From: Linnemannia hyalina | Lineage: Eukaryota > Mortierellomycota > Mortierellomycetes > Mortierellales > Mortierellaceae | Direction of reading: 5' to 3' | Length of the DNA: 64,000 nt | Assembly: GCA_019671135.1 (NCBI GenBank) | Contig: JAHRHY010000006.1 | Location: 1,116,001-1,180,000, forward strand | Shown here: positions 34,553-47,600 of the stretch, piece by piece | Layout: each line of letters starts with the position of its first letter | Numbering within the stretch: position 1 is the stretch's first letter | Made by a program: the position numbers and the translations under genes | The notes under the pieces: model-generated | What the model saw: the letters and a program-made list of their open reading frames with translations, nothing else | Told to the model about the DNA's origin: nothing | The model's database searches: none

Positions 34553-35085
34553 TTAGAAGCCGGGAGGAACAATGCCAGCGGCCTGCTTCTTCTGCTGTCC
34601 AGCGGGCTGGGAGAGCATCTATACGACATTGAACAAGCAATTGAGGACAATGGGTCAATATTGGTGATCCTTGGCTATCCATCGCTCAGAATGCTTTCAA
34701 ATAGCATACAATAACCCGTTTCGTTGCATACCTGGGTGGACTGCTGCTGCATCTTCTCGTACTCGATCAGACCCTGCTCGTGCTCGAGCTCAATCATGAG
34801 AGGCAAGACGAGGAGGAGAGCGGAGGTGGTGAGGACCCAGGCCGAGTTTCCGAGGAAGTTGGCGGAGGTCTTTCCCCATCCGTAGACGGTTGAGCACTTG
34901 TCGGCGATGGACCTGCGAGTCTTTGCGGGGATGACGTCCTGGAGGGCCCAGACACGATCGAGGATCGACTCGATGTTATCGACGTCGTCCTCGTCGTCGT
35001 CGTCGGAGTAGACGGAAGAGGAGTCGGTGTCGGTGTATTCCTCCTCCTCAACGTGATCGAGCGAGACTTCTTCGAGTTTGACCAT
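34553..35085 (-). CDS. TOM22: Mitochondrial import receptor subunit Tom22
   Basis: Exons 35085-34732 and 34618-34553 give 139 residues, the usual size. The cytosolic N-terminal half is strongly acidic (YSDDDDEDDVDN), which in this family binds presequences. It is followed by ILDRVWALQDVIP, KTSANFLGNSAWVLTTSALL with a single membrane anchor at about 81-100, and a short intermembrane-space tail. Exon 2 encodes MLSQPAGQQKKQAAGIVPPG at the end. Tom22 is the central receptor and organiser of the TOM complex in the outer mitochondrial membrane. The gene is divergent from the MBIP-like gene, with 570 nt between starts. Confidence 0.93.
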
Positions 35086-35655
35086 GGTGAATGTATGAGT
35101 GAGTTTGTAGGGTGTGAGTGAGTGTTAGAAGAAAGGGTGGATAGTGGGTCTTCCTTTGTCTTGTTCTTGTTCTTTCCGTTGTCCAGTCTGAGGGAGGGGA
35201 AATGAATGGCTTAGCTTAGACTGGCCAGAATTTGTTTTGGTCATCATCTGTGTCTCTCCATGTTCGACGTGAGACTGCTTCTTTGTTGGCTGTGACAGAC
35301 AGACAGAGAGAGAGAGACTTCTAACGCGCTTTTCGCCTTTTTTTTTGTTGCCTTTGACAAGAGACACCCTGTCACTCACTAGACCCCTTTCACACACTCT
35401 CTCTCCTTTTATTTTCAGTGCGCGCGTGGACAGCAAACAAGACATCTGTTCAACAGCATCACTCCCTCCTCCTCTATTCACTTCCTGCACACTATCGTCA
35501 TCGTCCATCACACCAAACAAGAAACAGGACGAACCAGAAACCCGCCACTTTTGTAACAGGAACCGCACACAAGCTCTTTTTCATCGCTGACACCACCAGG
35601 TCTCCAGGACGCCGGCCCTTTTTTTTCTCTCTTCCTTCGCCCGGCATTAGACTTC
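35086..35655. other. Divergent promoter region TOM22 / MBIP-like gene
   Basis: 570 nt shared by two divergent genes. It includes a short GACAGACAGACAGAGAG repeat (35296-35320) and T/C-rich sequence towards 35655. No TATA box is clear for either gene. Confidence 0.45.
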
Positions 35656-38600
35656 ATGCCAATGGACACACCTGCCGGCGCAGCACCAGACACCATCATG
35701 ACCGACTCGACGACCCCAACCACCACCCCCAGTTCCTTACCTAATCCTTCCATCAACGGTGAAAGCATACAGGTCAATGGAACAACCACAACAACATCCA
35801 ACCTCACTGTAGCAGCTACAGTCCACCTTGTGACCGAAGCTGACAAGGCCGTCCTCGCCAACACCAATACTATTGCACAGGATCTCACACTCTCCGATAT
35901 CGCCCACGCTCCAATTTTATCGGCGGCCGACCTTTTGTCTCAGGATCCTTCGTCCTTGATCGAACCGAGCCACGGCGTTACAATAACCCCATCAATACCA
36001 TCAGTCGATTTGACACCTCTGACAACTACCGTGCCGGGATTTGGAGTTTCTATCCTGCCAGGACTGGATCTTTCCGTCAACACGGCCAATGATGAGTTTA
36101 TTATCATGGATAACGGCCTTATCACAGGTGCGTAGGCAAGCAACAGTGGAAATCATAGGCACGCATGGAACAAATATCGAATTGAATGCACTGTCGATCA
36201 AGACCTGAGTTCTCAATGGAATTATTTCGTTTCTTCTCGGGATTATCTCGTACATAGGAACCACGGAAGCAGTAGATTCGGGACTCTTGAATGCTCCAGT
36301 AACAACGGTGGCAAAACCGGATGTATCGGTGACCCAGGCTGGAGACACACAGTCGAGCAGTGCCCTGCCAGGTAGGAACTTAGCGACGCGGAAATCACAA
36401 AATGTGTTCCATCATTTAATGCACATCGCAAACATCTAATATCATATTTGCATTTGGGAAGTAGGCGCAGAGAAAACGCACTCGACTGCAACTTTGGTAC
36501 CCTGGCAGGATATTTTGGTCAACATGCTCTCGGAGGTAAGTCCCAGGAACACAAGAAAACAATTGCATAAGGCTATGGACACTATGCCATCTTCATTTTA
36601 CGGGGCTGACCAATTTGTCATTTTGAATGTTCAACAACAGTTAGGATTTGTGGAGTCAAGTCGCATGATGGCCGCAGAGGAGTTGGTACTTTCGAAAACT
36701 CAGCAGGAAAATGCCCCCAAGATAATTGAAAAGTTCACAAGACTCTTACAGGTAACAACAGCTGCGGTACTACTTGTAACTTCGCATTTCCGTTGACCAA
36801 AGCATCTGAACCTAACTATGCATATCATATGCTGAAACCTTGTAGGAGTCGACGCCTGGATCAGTAAGCACGGCGGGCGATGGTCTTTCAGGATCCAGCA
36901 AACGACAAAATTCTAATAGCGGCGATTTTATCTCAGGAACTTTAGATGGCCATGATGCCATCAAGCGGAGACGAGTCGATGATGCGCGCGGCATGGTTCT
37001 TGAGAATGCCACACGGGACGAGATTGAGGAGCGGATGATTCAGTTCATGGCCAATAAGAGAGAACAAATCAACGAGAGCAATCGGCAAGAGTTCATCAAG
37101 GGCCGCGTCCCCAATGTTGACCTCTCAGGGACAAACGCTGATGCTCAGGATGCTGATGCCGAAGATGACGGGTGTGCAAGAGTCGATGCCCGAAAGCTCA
37201 ACAGAACCATTCAAATGAAGCTGGAAACGGTCAAGAACGAGGCGCTCACAAAGACGAATCCCAAGACTCACGCCCAGCAGAGCGATCTGTCGATGACAAG
37301 CAATGGACTGGACGAGCGTTTGCGGAATATTCAAGTCCATCTGAATCTTCGCTTTGGTAAGTCATACCTGAAGTCATCCGGGATAATTACAATTGTTCCT
37401 ATAAAGTGGGAAAGAGTACTCATATTCATTTTGTAATTTTGTAATCATAGCGGCTGCACCTGTCTGTACCATAGCTGAGCGGATTCGTATCGTTGAGGAT
37501 GTCATTATTCAGTTGGAGCGGGATTACCCACTTTGGTCGGCACTGCACTTTAACCAACCAAACCGTGCTGTACGTTGAACGAATACTTGTGATTTGTTAC
37601 ATGGATTGCAGATTATTGTAGAGAATGGCCTGGACTTAACAACCTTCTCTCATTTTCCTTGTTTATAACGAAACAGTTCCCTCCACCACCCTCCGTGACG
37701 ACAGTGAGCAGGAACGGAAGGAATCAGATTGTCATGTCAGGAGAGCATCTTCATACTACCTTAATCGACAGTGGCGATCCAGTCGCGAATCCTGCAGCAC
37801 TTACTCAATTCCCTGGTGTGGGCATGTTACACGCGCCCTCAGGAAGCCCTACAGCTCAAGTCCAGCGACATGGAGGTCAGGATACAGGTCTTCGGACGGG
37901 AGTTTCAGCTAACACCAGTGTGAACAACAGTCAAGGAGCAGGACCAGCAGTGCAGGCCAGACCAGGTGTGGTTAGCCCAGGCGGTGCGAGTAGTTCAGCA
38001 ACTGTGATCAAATTGAAGCGCCACGGAGGAGCGGGTTCTTCGTCATTGGCTAGAGCCGTTCAACAACAACTGGCCCAGCGGAAAGCGAATGCAGCAGCCA
38101 GCGGAACAACAGACGACCCCAGACACTCATACGGCACCGCTCCCTCGTTCAAGGTTACGCCAACACCTCATCGGGATTCTCCCTCGGACAGCGGATCAAC
38201 TCTGTCAAAGACTGGTGGACACCCCTCGAACTCAAGTCCAGGACGTTCACTCTCACCCAACATTTCTTTTGCCGACCCACTCAAACCCGGTGTGACAGGA
38301 AGGGGACCCATTAAGTCGAGGAGGAAATCGATCGCAAAGGGACTGGACCCAGTGTCGGCGATGGCTTCGATGAATGTTGCGCACGCTGGCAACATCTTGG
38401 GCACTAACCCTGGAGCGGGAAGAATCGTGGGTGCACCTATGTCACTGGGCAGCCAACCCTCGGTTATGTTGGAGGCGTCGCTTGGTTCACTTGCTGCGTC
38501 AAAAGCTAAAGCTGCGTCAGCGAAAAAGCCACGCAAAAAGAAGGGCGATGAGGGTGCCGATTTGTCTGGGGTCGCTAAGCTGGCAAGTCGGCCAGGAGCA

Positions 38601-39236
38601 GGAAGAGGCAAGGGAGGCTTTGGACTTGGCAAGGGCAAGGGAAGTGGCCGTCCAGCGATGGGACTTGGTCTCGGCAAGGGCAAGGGAGGCGCCTATCGTC
38701 AGGAATTGCTCCGTCAGGCAGAGGTGGAGGAGTTTGATGATTACAGCGATGAGGACGTCGATGACGATGGAAATTTCCAGTCTAATTCTGCGAGCACGAT
38801 ATTGGGAACTATGGCCAAGGCACCGGCAGGCACAGGAAACGGATCATTGACGGCTGGCAACACGACGACGTTTGAGAACGACAACTCTGCGCTGGCGCAT
38901 CTCGTTAGCAGCGCCCTCAAGGAGGCGAATGCTGAAGCATTAGCACAGCAAAAGAAACAGCGAGAGCAGCAACAACAACAGCAACAGCAACAGCAACAAG
39001 CACCAGCACCAACGATAGCCAAGGCAAAGAAGGCACCTAAGAAGCCATCAACGCCAGCTAAGCCTCCACCAGTGCGCAAGTTTGGCGGAAAGAGTTTTGG
39101 TATGGTGGGTGGTGAGAGTTCTGGTAGCAGTAACGAGAGCAGCGACGGCGAGGGCAGTGGTAGTAGCGGGTCTCAGAGCGACTCTTCGTCGTCGAGCGGC
39201 AGTATCAGTGGATCCGACCCAGGGGATTCCGACTGA
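35656..39236 (+). CDS. 985-aa nuclear-type protein with MBIP-like motif
   Basis: Seven exons (35656-36127, 36258-36371, 36465-36535, 36641-36751, 36846-37356, 37451-37569, 37677-39236) join in phase. The N-terminus is Thr/Ser/Pro-rich. The conserved core spans the exon 5-7 junctions: RDEIEERMIQFMANKREQIN, then LDERLRNIQVHLNLRFAAAP, TIAERIRIVEDVIIQLE, and WSALHFNQPNR followed by FPPPP. This helix pair followed by HFNQPNR-PPPP resembles MBIP (MAP3K12-binding inhibitory protein), an ATAC histone acetyltransferase subunit, and uncharacterised fungal relatives. The remainder is basic and low in complexity: Gly/Lys repeats (GRGKGGFGLGKGKG, about 770-800), an acidic patch, a poly-Gln tract, and a Ser/Asp/Glu-rich tail. 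A chromatin-linked role is inferred from the motif. The gene model is well supported; the function is moderate. Confidence 0.78.
38967..39000. repeat. CAA/CAG repeat coding poly-Gln
   Basis: A mixed CAA/CAG tract within the last exon of the MBIP-like gene encodes about 11 consecutive glutamines. Mixed codons suggest it is an older, fairly stable repeat. Confidence 0.85.
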
Positions 39237-39684
39237 GTCACTTTTGTAATATCCTCTTCTCTTCTTTCTCTTCTCTTTCTTCCTTAACTACTTCTATTCT
39301 CTCTCTCTTTTACCCTTACTGGCATTCTTTTTTTTTCGCACTTGTAGTCATGTCATTGAAATGATAAAAACACGCACAAACAGAGACAACAACGGTGAGG
39401 CACTACTGCTGCCAGTCCAGTAGCACAATTGACAAATCAACGCGTCCTGATTTTGATTTTTTGTGATTCAGGGACGTGTTTTCGCAACGTTTGTTGTTTG
39501 TTTGTCGACCAGGTGGGAGCAGCTCAATTTTTTTTCTTTCTTAGTTTGTTGTTGCGTTCCCCCACGTTTTTTTTTTCTTTTTGAGCCTTTTGATCATTCT
39601 TACTTTTTGCCATCAGCCCCAAGCCCCAAACCAACCCTTTCCTTCACTCACCAACAAAAAAAACTAAAAAAAAAACCAACAACA
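39237..39684. other. Spacer between MBIP-like gene and BQT4
   Basis: 448 nt between two co-directional genes. The first part is a CT-rich 3' flank; the second holds T tracts and an A-rich leader directly before the BQT4 start. No extra gene is seen. Confidence 0.45.
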
Positions 39685-41350
39685 ATGGCTCGATCAGGAT
39701 CACCCGCCAAATCAAAGTCGACCGCCGTCATCGTCGACGACTCGAAGAAGAGCGTCGACGCCGTCTCGACAAGCACAACAACCACAACAACCACCACTGT
39801 CACTGTTGTCGACGAAGAGACTGTCATCGACGCCGCTTCTTCTTCTAAGGAAGAGTCTCTCAAGGAGGACTCCAACGAGGAGGGCAAGCGTGAACTCCCC
39901 ATTTTCAACAACCCCCTCCTGGCCGACGAAAAGTCAACTGCTGTGGCCCTGAAGCCCAAGGGAGGACGCGTCAAGGTCCAGCGGGGCAAGACGGCGACGA
40001 TTGCAGTGCTCAAGATGAGTGCGCCCAAGGCCGATGGCGAGGTTGTGGTGATGCGTCGGATGGATTCCAACCTGGTTAATGCTACGTTGATGTTCCAGGC
40101 TGCCTTCCCTGCCGCGACTGAGCAATGGATCACCAAGGAGAACTCTTACCTCACCAAAACCTATGTGCCTCTTGGCGCTGTTGTTGAGGACGCTGAGGGT
40201 GGTGCCTCCCTTGCTGGCGTTTGGTATGTTGTCTGTTGTTTGTTATTGTTGTTTTTTTTTTTTTTTTTAATATCAATTGGGGGCACAGGAAGCGACAGGA
40301 GAAGGACAAGGATGGAGGCATACTCTGCCTTTTCTACACATCAAGACTGAACGCTTTTCTATACGGGTATAACCGAAAGACATCGACGACAACCTCAACG
40401 ACGACAACACCCAATCATACAGGAGGGAAAAAAACATCATTAACACCAACAGAACAATTGATTTGTTATTTTTGGGGTTGTAGTCAACTGTGGGGCAAAA
40501 ACTCTGTAACTAACCTTTTTTCTCTCTTTAATATGACGCATGTTGTCGTTCAATTTCTGCTTGTGTCTTGTTTTTAGGGTCACAATCTCGCAAGGTAAAA
40601 GGCTCGAAAACTGCTATAAGGAGCTGCAATGAAAGAGGGCTGGAATTGTAATTGCTCAATGACGACTCCACTTTCTAAGCAGCAAAATCATGCATCTAAG
40701 AGATGGCACAACAGCCGCAGAAAAGGGATCATATCCTCTTGTACTTCTTGCGTCTGAAACTAACCACTTCGTACTTTTGTTGCATACCGATAGCCAAAGA
40801 GCTCGCCAAGGAGTACAGCATTGAACAGTTCATGTTGCCCTTGTTGAACGCCCCTGCCCGCAAGAACACTATCAAGGCTGCCGCTTCTTCCCCATCGCCA
40901 TCGCCATCGACCGAGGTTGTTGCCAAGGAGGAGCAGCAGACTGTTGAGGAAACTGTTACCGCCGCTGTTGTTATTGTCGAGAACGTCGCCGTCACCAGCA
41001 GCAAGGAGACTGTCGTTGTGGAGGGGACAACCGAGGTTGTCACTGAGGAGAAAATTATTGAGACCTTGGAGATCAACGAGGTCAAGGAGGTCAAGGAGGT
41101 CGAGGTGACCGAGGTGACCGAGGAGAAGGTTGAAGTTCAAGAGAAGGAGGAAAAGAACGGCCAGGAGCAGGAACAGGAGCAAGAGCAGGAGCAGGAACAG
41201 GAGCGGTCTACCGGATCGAAGCGCGGAAGAGAGGAGGATGAGGAGCAGGCAGAAAAGGACAGAAAGCGCTTCAGAGGATTCGTTACTGTCGCTGTTGGTC
41301 TTGCTGCCGTCGCCATCACCATTCCCCAGGTCCTCCCTTACTTTTCATAG
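39685..41350 (+). CDS. BQT4: Bouquet formation protein 4 homologue (inner nuclear membrane, KilA-N/APSES fold)
   Basis: Exons 39685-40223, 40578-40594 and 40794-41350 give 370 residues. The middle exon is a 17-nt microexon (GGTCACAATCTCGCAAG). Without it the flanking exons are out of phase; with it the protein reads LAGVW-VTISQ-AKELAKEYSIE, the expected KilA-N/APSES continuation. The folded domain spans about 85-215, with MDSNLVNATLMFQAAFPAAT as the DNA-binding-like core. A long Glu/Lys/Val-rich spacer follows, then a C-terminal hydrophobic anchor (FVTVAVGLAAVAITIPQVLP) with only a few residues after it, so the protein is tail-anchored. In fission yeast Bqt4 tethers telomeres to the inner nuclear membrane through Rap1 and recruits Bqt3/Lem2. 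The same location is likely here. Confidence 0.85.
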
Positions 41351-41721
41351 GTTCTTCACTTCAGCTCGTCCCGTCACATTCCTTCGTACATGGTGCTATG
41401 TTGAAATGACACGAGGGCTCAACGGATATGCGGACAGTGCTTCACGGAATTCTCATTCCTAATTACTGTTGTTTCTTTATTTTCTTTTCATTCATATCAT
41501 ATGGTTTTATTTTTCTTATACGTTTACTATTTTTCATTCGGAAGGAGGATGTAACTCTACTGTGTTCTCCACACATAATACCTTCTTCGTTCCAATTCAC
41601 TCCTTTTCATTTCATAGTCTTGTTCTATTCTCCATATTTTTTCTTCCCCATCCATCTTTTGTGTCTGTACTCCTACCTCTTTTTTCATATTATCGTTGCT
41701 TAGTTCGCTTTCTCATGTTTC

Positions 41722-41727
41722 AATAAA
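41722..41727 (+). terminator. Possible poly(A) signal of BQT4
   Basis: AATAAA 372 nt after the BQT4 stop, following a long pyrimidine-rich stretch. It would imply a 3' UTR of about 390 nt. Confidence 0.35.
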
Positions 41728-43027
41728 AAACATGAACAACAACGCCCTAGAGTGATGTTTGGTAATGAATGTGCAGTCGATTGCGCGCTTTCGACGCGAC
41801 TGGAATATTCGCACGCGCACTGGAGCGCTAGATGTTTTTTACGGGGAGCGAAGGTTAGGTCACCATCACTTCTGCATTTCCTTCACTGCTCTTCTTGCCA
41901 ATGATCCTCATGTCTCCTCAAATTGCCTATATGCGTGTTCTTCTATTTACAAAGCTCATGTGTCGTTTATTTGCTATTGTATTACCATGCGCAGGAGCAT
42001 TTAGCTGACTTTGCGCGTGTGATTTGTTTTGCATCAGGACCGAGCAAGTATTCATTTGTTTGTTTATTCGTCGTCTTTTTTTATTTTCTACCGACCGCGT
42101 CCTCTTCTCCCTCTATGCATTAACTCCTCTTTGTATGCCTCAGATGACAGCACCTGCGTGCTTTTTACTTCTGTGTGCTTCTTGCGAGTAGACATTTGGT
42201 CATCAACATCTTGCACAAACACACATATCATGACCAATGGCGGAAGGACGGGCTATAGCGAAAAGGCAAACGCTGTTTTCCCCTGAATAGGGGTAAGGTT
42301 ATGAAAAGTTAGACAATAGAAAATGTAATACTATCCCACGATGCACAGGAGCATTCTTTTGGGACCTTGGCCCTTCTTTTACTCCTCGCGACCGAAAGAA
42401 GCCGTGAAGAGTCAAAAAAAAAATCATGTACTTTTACGTGTCGTCAGCCAGCCAGACAGCCCAGTGCTTTCGCCCACACTCCTCGCCACGCACTTCTTAC
42501 TTATCTTCCTCCTTGATATTTTGGTAGTAGATGTGGAATTACATCCAGCTGGAAGGAAAAATAAACAAAATGGACCCTGAGAAGGACACGATAACATGGA
42601 CAGGGGTTTTAAAAGTTTGTCACTTTGGGAGCATGGTCGAAACAGTCCATGAAGCATTTGTTGCTATTTGTTATTATTTTTTTCGAAGGACGTACCATAG
42701 TTGTGTTTTTGTTTGGTGTATGTAAAAAAAATGGCTAGACTGTACTTTTACTTGACAAAAGGTCACCTAGATGTCGTGTCGTAGCTTGATGGGGGATACA
42801 CTTTATGGCGTTGTGGTGGATAGGCTAGATAGGGCAGGCAGGAGGAAGAAACGAGCCTCATCCCTACCATATAAAAGACACCTTCAGTGTATGAGTTATG
42901 GTGCATTTTGGACCATAGGGGAACGCTGGATGTGAGCAACAAAAGGTTTGGAATACCCTCCTTCGGATTGTCTTTCCGTTCCTTGTATCCAAAAAGAACG
43001 CGCCGAGAATCACAAAGAGGGATGCGA

Positions 43028-43051
43028 GAGAGAGAGAGAGAGAGAGAAAGA
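43028..43051. repeat. (GA)n microsatellite
   Basis: About ten GA units with a GAAAGA interruption in the gene-poor region. Confidence 0.75.
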
Positions 43052-44655
43052 GAAAGTTGGGAGAAACTGTTTGTCATTCCATATATTCTTTTGCTTTAAT
43101 GCAGGTGTTGTAGCAGAAGCTATCTGCATGAACGGAAAGAAAAGGAAAATAGAGGTACAATGCAACTGTACTCACTTTTGTTTCTTGAACGGCCTTTTTC
43201 GTGGTCCATTTACCCCTTCAATATGCTCGTGGAGGGTTCACAAGCAATTGTACAGGGATGCAATGCGGTGGACGGATGGTTGATGGACCCATGTAAAAAG
43301 GAGAGTAAGGTATGGGCTGAAGGATACCTCCTTATGTTTTCTGCGCGTCTTCCTTCCGTTGTCCATGTCATCCCACTCCACAATTTCCATCCTCGCAGGC
43401 ATAAGTCGGTTGTGCTTGGATAATAAACCGAAAGAGAGAGAGAAAAGTAGACAAAGAAAACAAAAAAGCACATGTATTCATCGACTCTCAATCGATCACC
43501 ACCAAAAAAGCCCACCGAAAGCAAAAGGTAAAAGTAAAAGCAACATCCCACCCTCACCATCGACTTACTTAAAAAAAGCTCCCGAATAAACTTTCTTCTC
43601 CTCTTGCTCCCGCCTCTCCTTCTCCACAAATAAAAAACTCAAAAGGTATCCTTCACCTTTGTACTGTACATTTTTCCCATTGAATGGTTGAGAGAGATTC
43701 AATTGAAGCGCGTCGCGTCGCACAGAGCATGTCTCTCTTTTTAGTCTCTCGCTGGGTTGAAAAATATGGTTTCTTGACAGGGAGAGCGAAGTAAGAAAGG
43801 CAGGAAAAACCATAGGACGGGAAGAAACGAAGTGCTCTCAGCTCCCTCCTTTCATCTGTCCGTTCTTCCCTTTCCTGTGCATACGCCCTTGCTGTTTGAG
43901 CTACACTACCGTTGTTTGTTTGTGTTTTTTGGTTGTTGTGCTCTCATTTTTCTTTCTTTGCCCATTGCACGCCATGTCATTGCTACTATTTTTTTGTGCA
44001 CTTGCAGTAAGTGGGCGTAAACTAAGGAGCGTAGTCTTGTTGAGCTCTTTTCCATGGGAGTGTTTATTTACATGCCTACCATTCCTTCCAAACCATTTAT
44101 CCAGCAATGCCAAAAGCCCAAGTTTTGTTATTTCTTTCATATTCTTTCGATTCATGTTGTGCACAAGCAGAGAATGTAATGGAAGGTGACATGAGACGAC
44201 GCATGGAAAACACATTGACCGCTTCCGATAGACGCTAGTGGAGAATATTGAAAAAAACCACAGCAAAGAGTTGGAAACAAGGAGTGAGGAGAAAGAATTG
44301 AGTTGGGGAGGCTAGTGAGAGGACTCATTATCGCTTCGCAGCGTTAATGCATTAAAGTACCTTTTTGAGATAATCAGCAACAAGAAGCAGTATGCAAAAC
44401 AATGTGTCTAGCGTGTAAACATCATTTGATGCTATTACTCCCCCTGTCCCTGTCTACGTTGACATGGTGGTATCTCTCCCTCCACTCCACCTCTTCTACT
44501 CTCCACACAATTAACGGGATAGAAAAAGATAGGTTTTTTTCTAGGATGAATTCCGAGCCCTATTACTCTCCTTTCCTATTCCTCTCTGTGTTTTCTTCTT
44601 CATCACCCTACTCTTTCTTAGAGCACTAGACCAGCGTGGAGGAAGGAGGATGTAG

Positions 44656-44683
44656 CTAGTTGGTTATCTAGTTGGTTATCTAG
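44656..44683. repeat. Tandem duplication of CTAGTTGGTTAT
   Basis: Two perfect 12-nt copies plus a 4-nt third start (CTAG), in non-coding DNA. Confidence 0.8.
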
Positions 44684-47600
44684 TCCATGTTCCCATAAAG
44701 TGAACGGATAATGGAAAAAAGCGAATTGAAATAACGGCGCAAACATGCAAAACAAACAAAGAAAAGGAGCGCCGAGGAAAGGTGGGAGGGGGAGCAAGGG
44801 TCGCAAACAAACCTGACCCAAAGGTTCGAATTGTTTGTCGTACAAACAAAACTTATTTAAGTCTTTTCATTCAGAGTACTTCAATCTAAGGTACATGGGC
44901 AAGGGATGAACGAAATGATTGGATGCAGCACCCACACCCCCAACAACAAAACAACGGTAGCCATTCACCTCCCTTGCCCACCCTCCCCCCTCGATACATT
45001 CATTTCTCCCGCTATACTTTCGTCAAAAGAGTGACGCCATCCTCTTTCATCCCACAATTTCTTCACAAATGAACGGGCAAGAAGATGGACATGGCGCGAA
45101 CGAGCGCTGACTGAGAGATATGGAGGGGCCGAACGAAGGCATGAATGAAGTAAAAAAAACACGTCGATGTTCCCTAGGCAACAGCGGGGATTGATTTTTT
45201 CATGTTTTAGTTAGAGTCAAGCCGGCGAAGGAAGAATGAATGAAGTTAATGAGAATGGGTCAAGGGTACGCGCCAGGAAAGACACAGTCCAAGTCCGTTC
45301 TCTCATCTACGCGCAGCAAGGAGGGAAAAAGTGGTCAGATGAAAAACAACGCGGAGAGAGGAAGATTCCTGTTCAACACATACGATCAGTTTCAGGGGTA
45401 AAGAAACAGGTCTCATCACAGTCTAGGCTGTGATCAGTGGCCACCATGAATGAAGTGATCAAAACACCAAACCTATTCCATTTTGTATGTGGTTTCCTTG
45501 TTTCTACAAATCTCGCCCCAGGGTTGTCCATGTGGGTCAGGGTCTAGGCGAAGCAATAACGAAGAAAAGAGGTCCTGCAATATCTGTAATTCCGCTGACA
45601 AAGATCATTAGCCGCCCTTTTTTGTCCCCTTCTTTTCTGCTGTCCAAGCGAGCAAAGGAACTGGCGATAAAGGGACTGTAGACGAACGAACCCATTCAGT
45701 CCACACGGCGCGGGCAAAATAATAAATAGATTCAACGATAACAAACAAAACGGGATGTTTTATCCCCTTGCCTTTAATGCAATGAAGAAACAGAACGATA
45801 CTGTACAGGCAATCCATCGATGAATAAACGAAGAGGTGAGGTAAACATGCAGCGATGAGCGAAAGAAGAACAGCCCTACACCTCAAAACGCGCCTTCGCT
45901 CTCTTTCTTCTCCTTCACTTCTTGTAATGGGGGGTTGTTTTGCTGTCGATGCGCAAATGGCATGTGAACATGCTCCTCTTTTTTGAAGGGTTTCCACTGG
46001 GTCTAATATCATCCTGACAGGCAAGGGGGCATATATAGGCGGAGGAACGGACCCCCGGCAGCGGTGTTCTACTGACATGTAGTTTGTTGACTAATTGACT
46101 TCTCGTGTCATGTTTTTCTGTTTGTATTGTGAAAAGGAGCGCATAAAGTGGGTCTCACAAAGAAAAAAAGAGAAAAAGGTAGAAGAGACATGAAGGGAAG
46201 AAAAAAGAGTATAGACTACTAAAGGTTTGGCAACACAAAAATATACAGCCGTATTTACGTGCGTTTTGTTTGTGTTCTTTTGTTTTCGTTATTGAAGAGC
46301 GTGTTTCGACTTTATTGTTGGACATGACTGTAGTCGTTTGTTTTCTTCATTGTGCGTCAAATACTGGGATACTGTGATACTGTGCGAAGGATACATTATC
46401 TTCGTTGTGTTTTTGCATTGGTGCATTAGACTTAGAAAACCGTTGCAAATGCATGCGCCCAATGAGAAACAAAAAGAGGTAGGGAGAAAAGAAGAAGGGA
46501 GAAAAAAAGGAGTAGGAAGGTTTACGCCCAGTTGTCAAATATCCCCTTTCTAGACGTCCAATGAAAGAGATACGTAACAATGTGAATGAAGGGGTAGAGG
46601 AGTGGATGTGGAGAAGGAAGAGCAAAAACCAATAGTGGGTGGATTTGAAAGTCAGTGTAAAGTGGACGGGATCGATCCCTTCTTGCTCAATGATCTTGAT
46701 GGGACTTCAACAGTGTAAACAAACAAAAGAATGCTCTAATGCAGAGCTGAACAAACAAACAGTACGAAAACAAACAAGCAGACAACAAGGTCCAATGCAA
46801 GGGAGCCAGGAAGGAGAGAGAAAGAAAGTAAAGAAAACAACGTCAGGGACGGCTCTAATTCTTTGTCAGCTAGGTGGCAGGGGTTGTGATCTTTCGCTCC
46901 AGTCTGACTAGAACGTGGCCTGATTGGGATATGACACTTACCACCATGGACCGTATTCATTGTCAGCATTCATCCCAAACTGAACATCCTTTGGGCATCC
47001 TCCTCCCTCTCTCCCACACAACTTCACCCTACCTCTCTATTCATGCACTCCTTGTTGCTTTGAATTGGGCTTAATCATAGAGAGAAAAGGGACCATGGCA
47101 GGATGGCCTCGTCAAGTTGTAGTGTTGCCCCATGTTCCAAACGAAAGTGTCAATTGTAAATGGCAAGCAAGAAACAAGGAAACTAAGAAGGCGGGACAAG
47201 CATGGATGATGGAAGGTTTCTGTAAAGATGGTTGAGGATAAGCCATAGAAACTGTCTCCAGTCAGCTTTTCACCATCTCTTCCTCAAACCATGGGTTGAA
47301 ATCCATGATACAACATGCCCATTGTCATTATATTCCTCACCTTCTCCATTAGCCTTTTCGTGTATTTCTCTCACGTTCCTTCTCTTGATTCGCTTAATTC
47401 TTCCTGTTTGTAATCCTGATCCACTGTCAGCCTTTATCCAAAATAACGAAACCTGAGGTTCATCTATAGGACAACAGTGCCACTCACATGCTCATGCACA
47501 CCGCGCGTCCGATGTTGTTGTTGCGGTTGTTGTACTTCTCTCATACTCTGTCTTTCTCCTTTTCTACTTTATCGCATTCGTGTACGAGAGTGTGGTTGCG

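Noticed and set aside
44810..44850. GGTTCGAATT, resembling a tRNA B box
   Set aside because: No acceptor, D or anticodon arm can be built around it on this strand.
17413..46105. Shared 13-mer TTGACTAATTGAC near 17414 and 46089
   Set aside because: Tens of shared 13-mers are expected by chance in 64 kb, and the flanks do not match.
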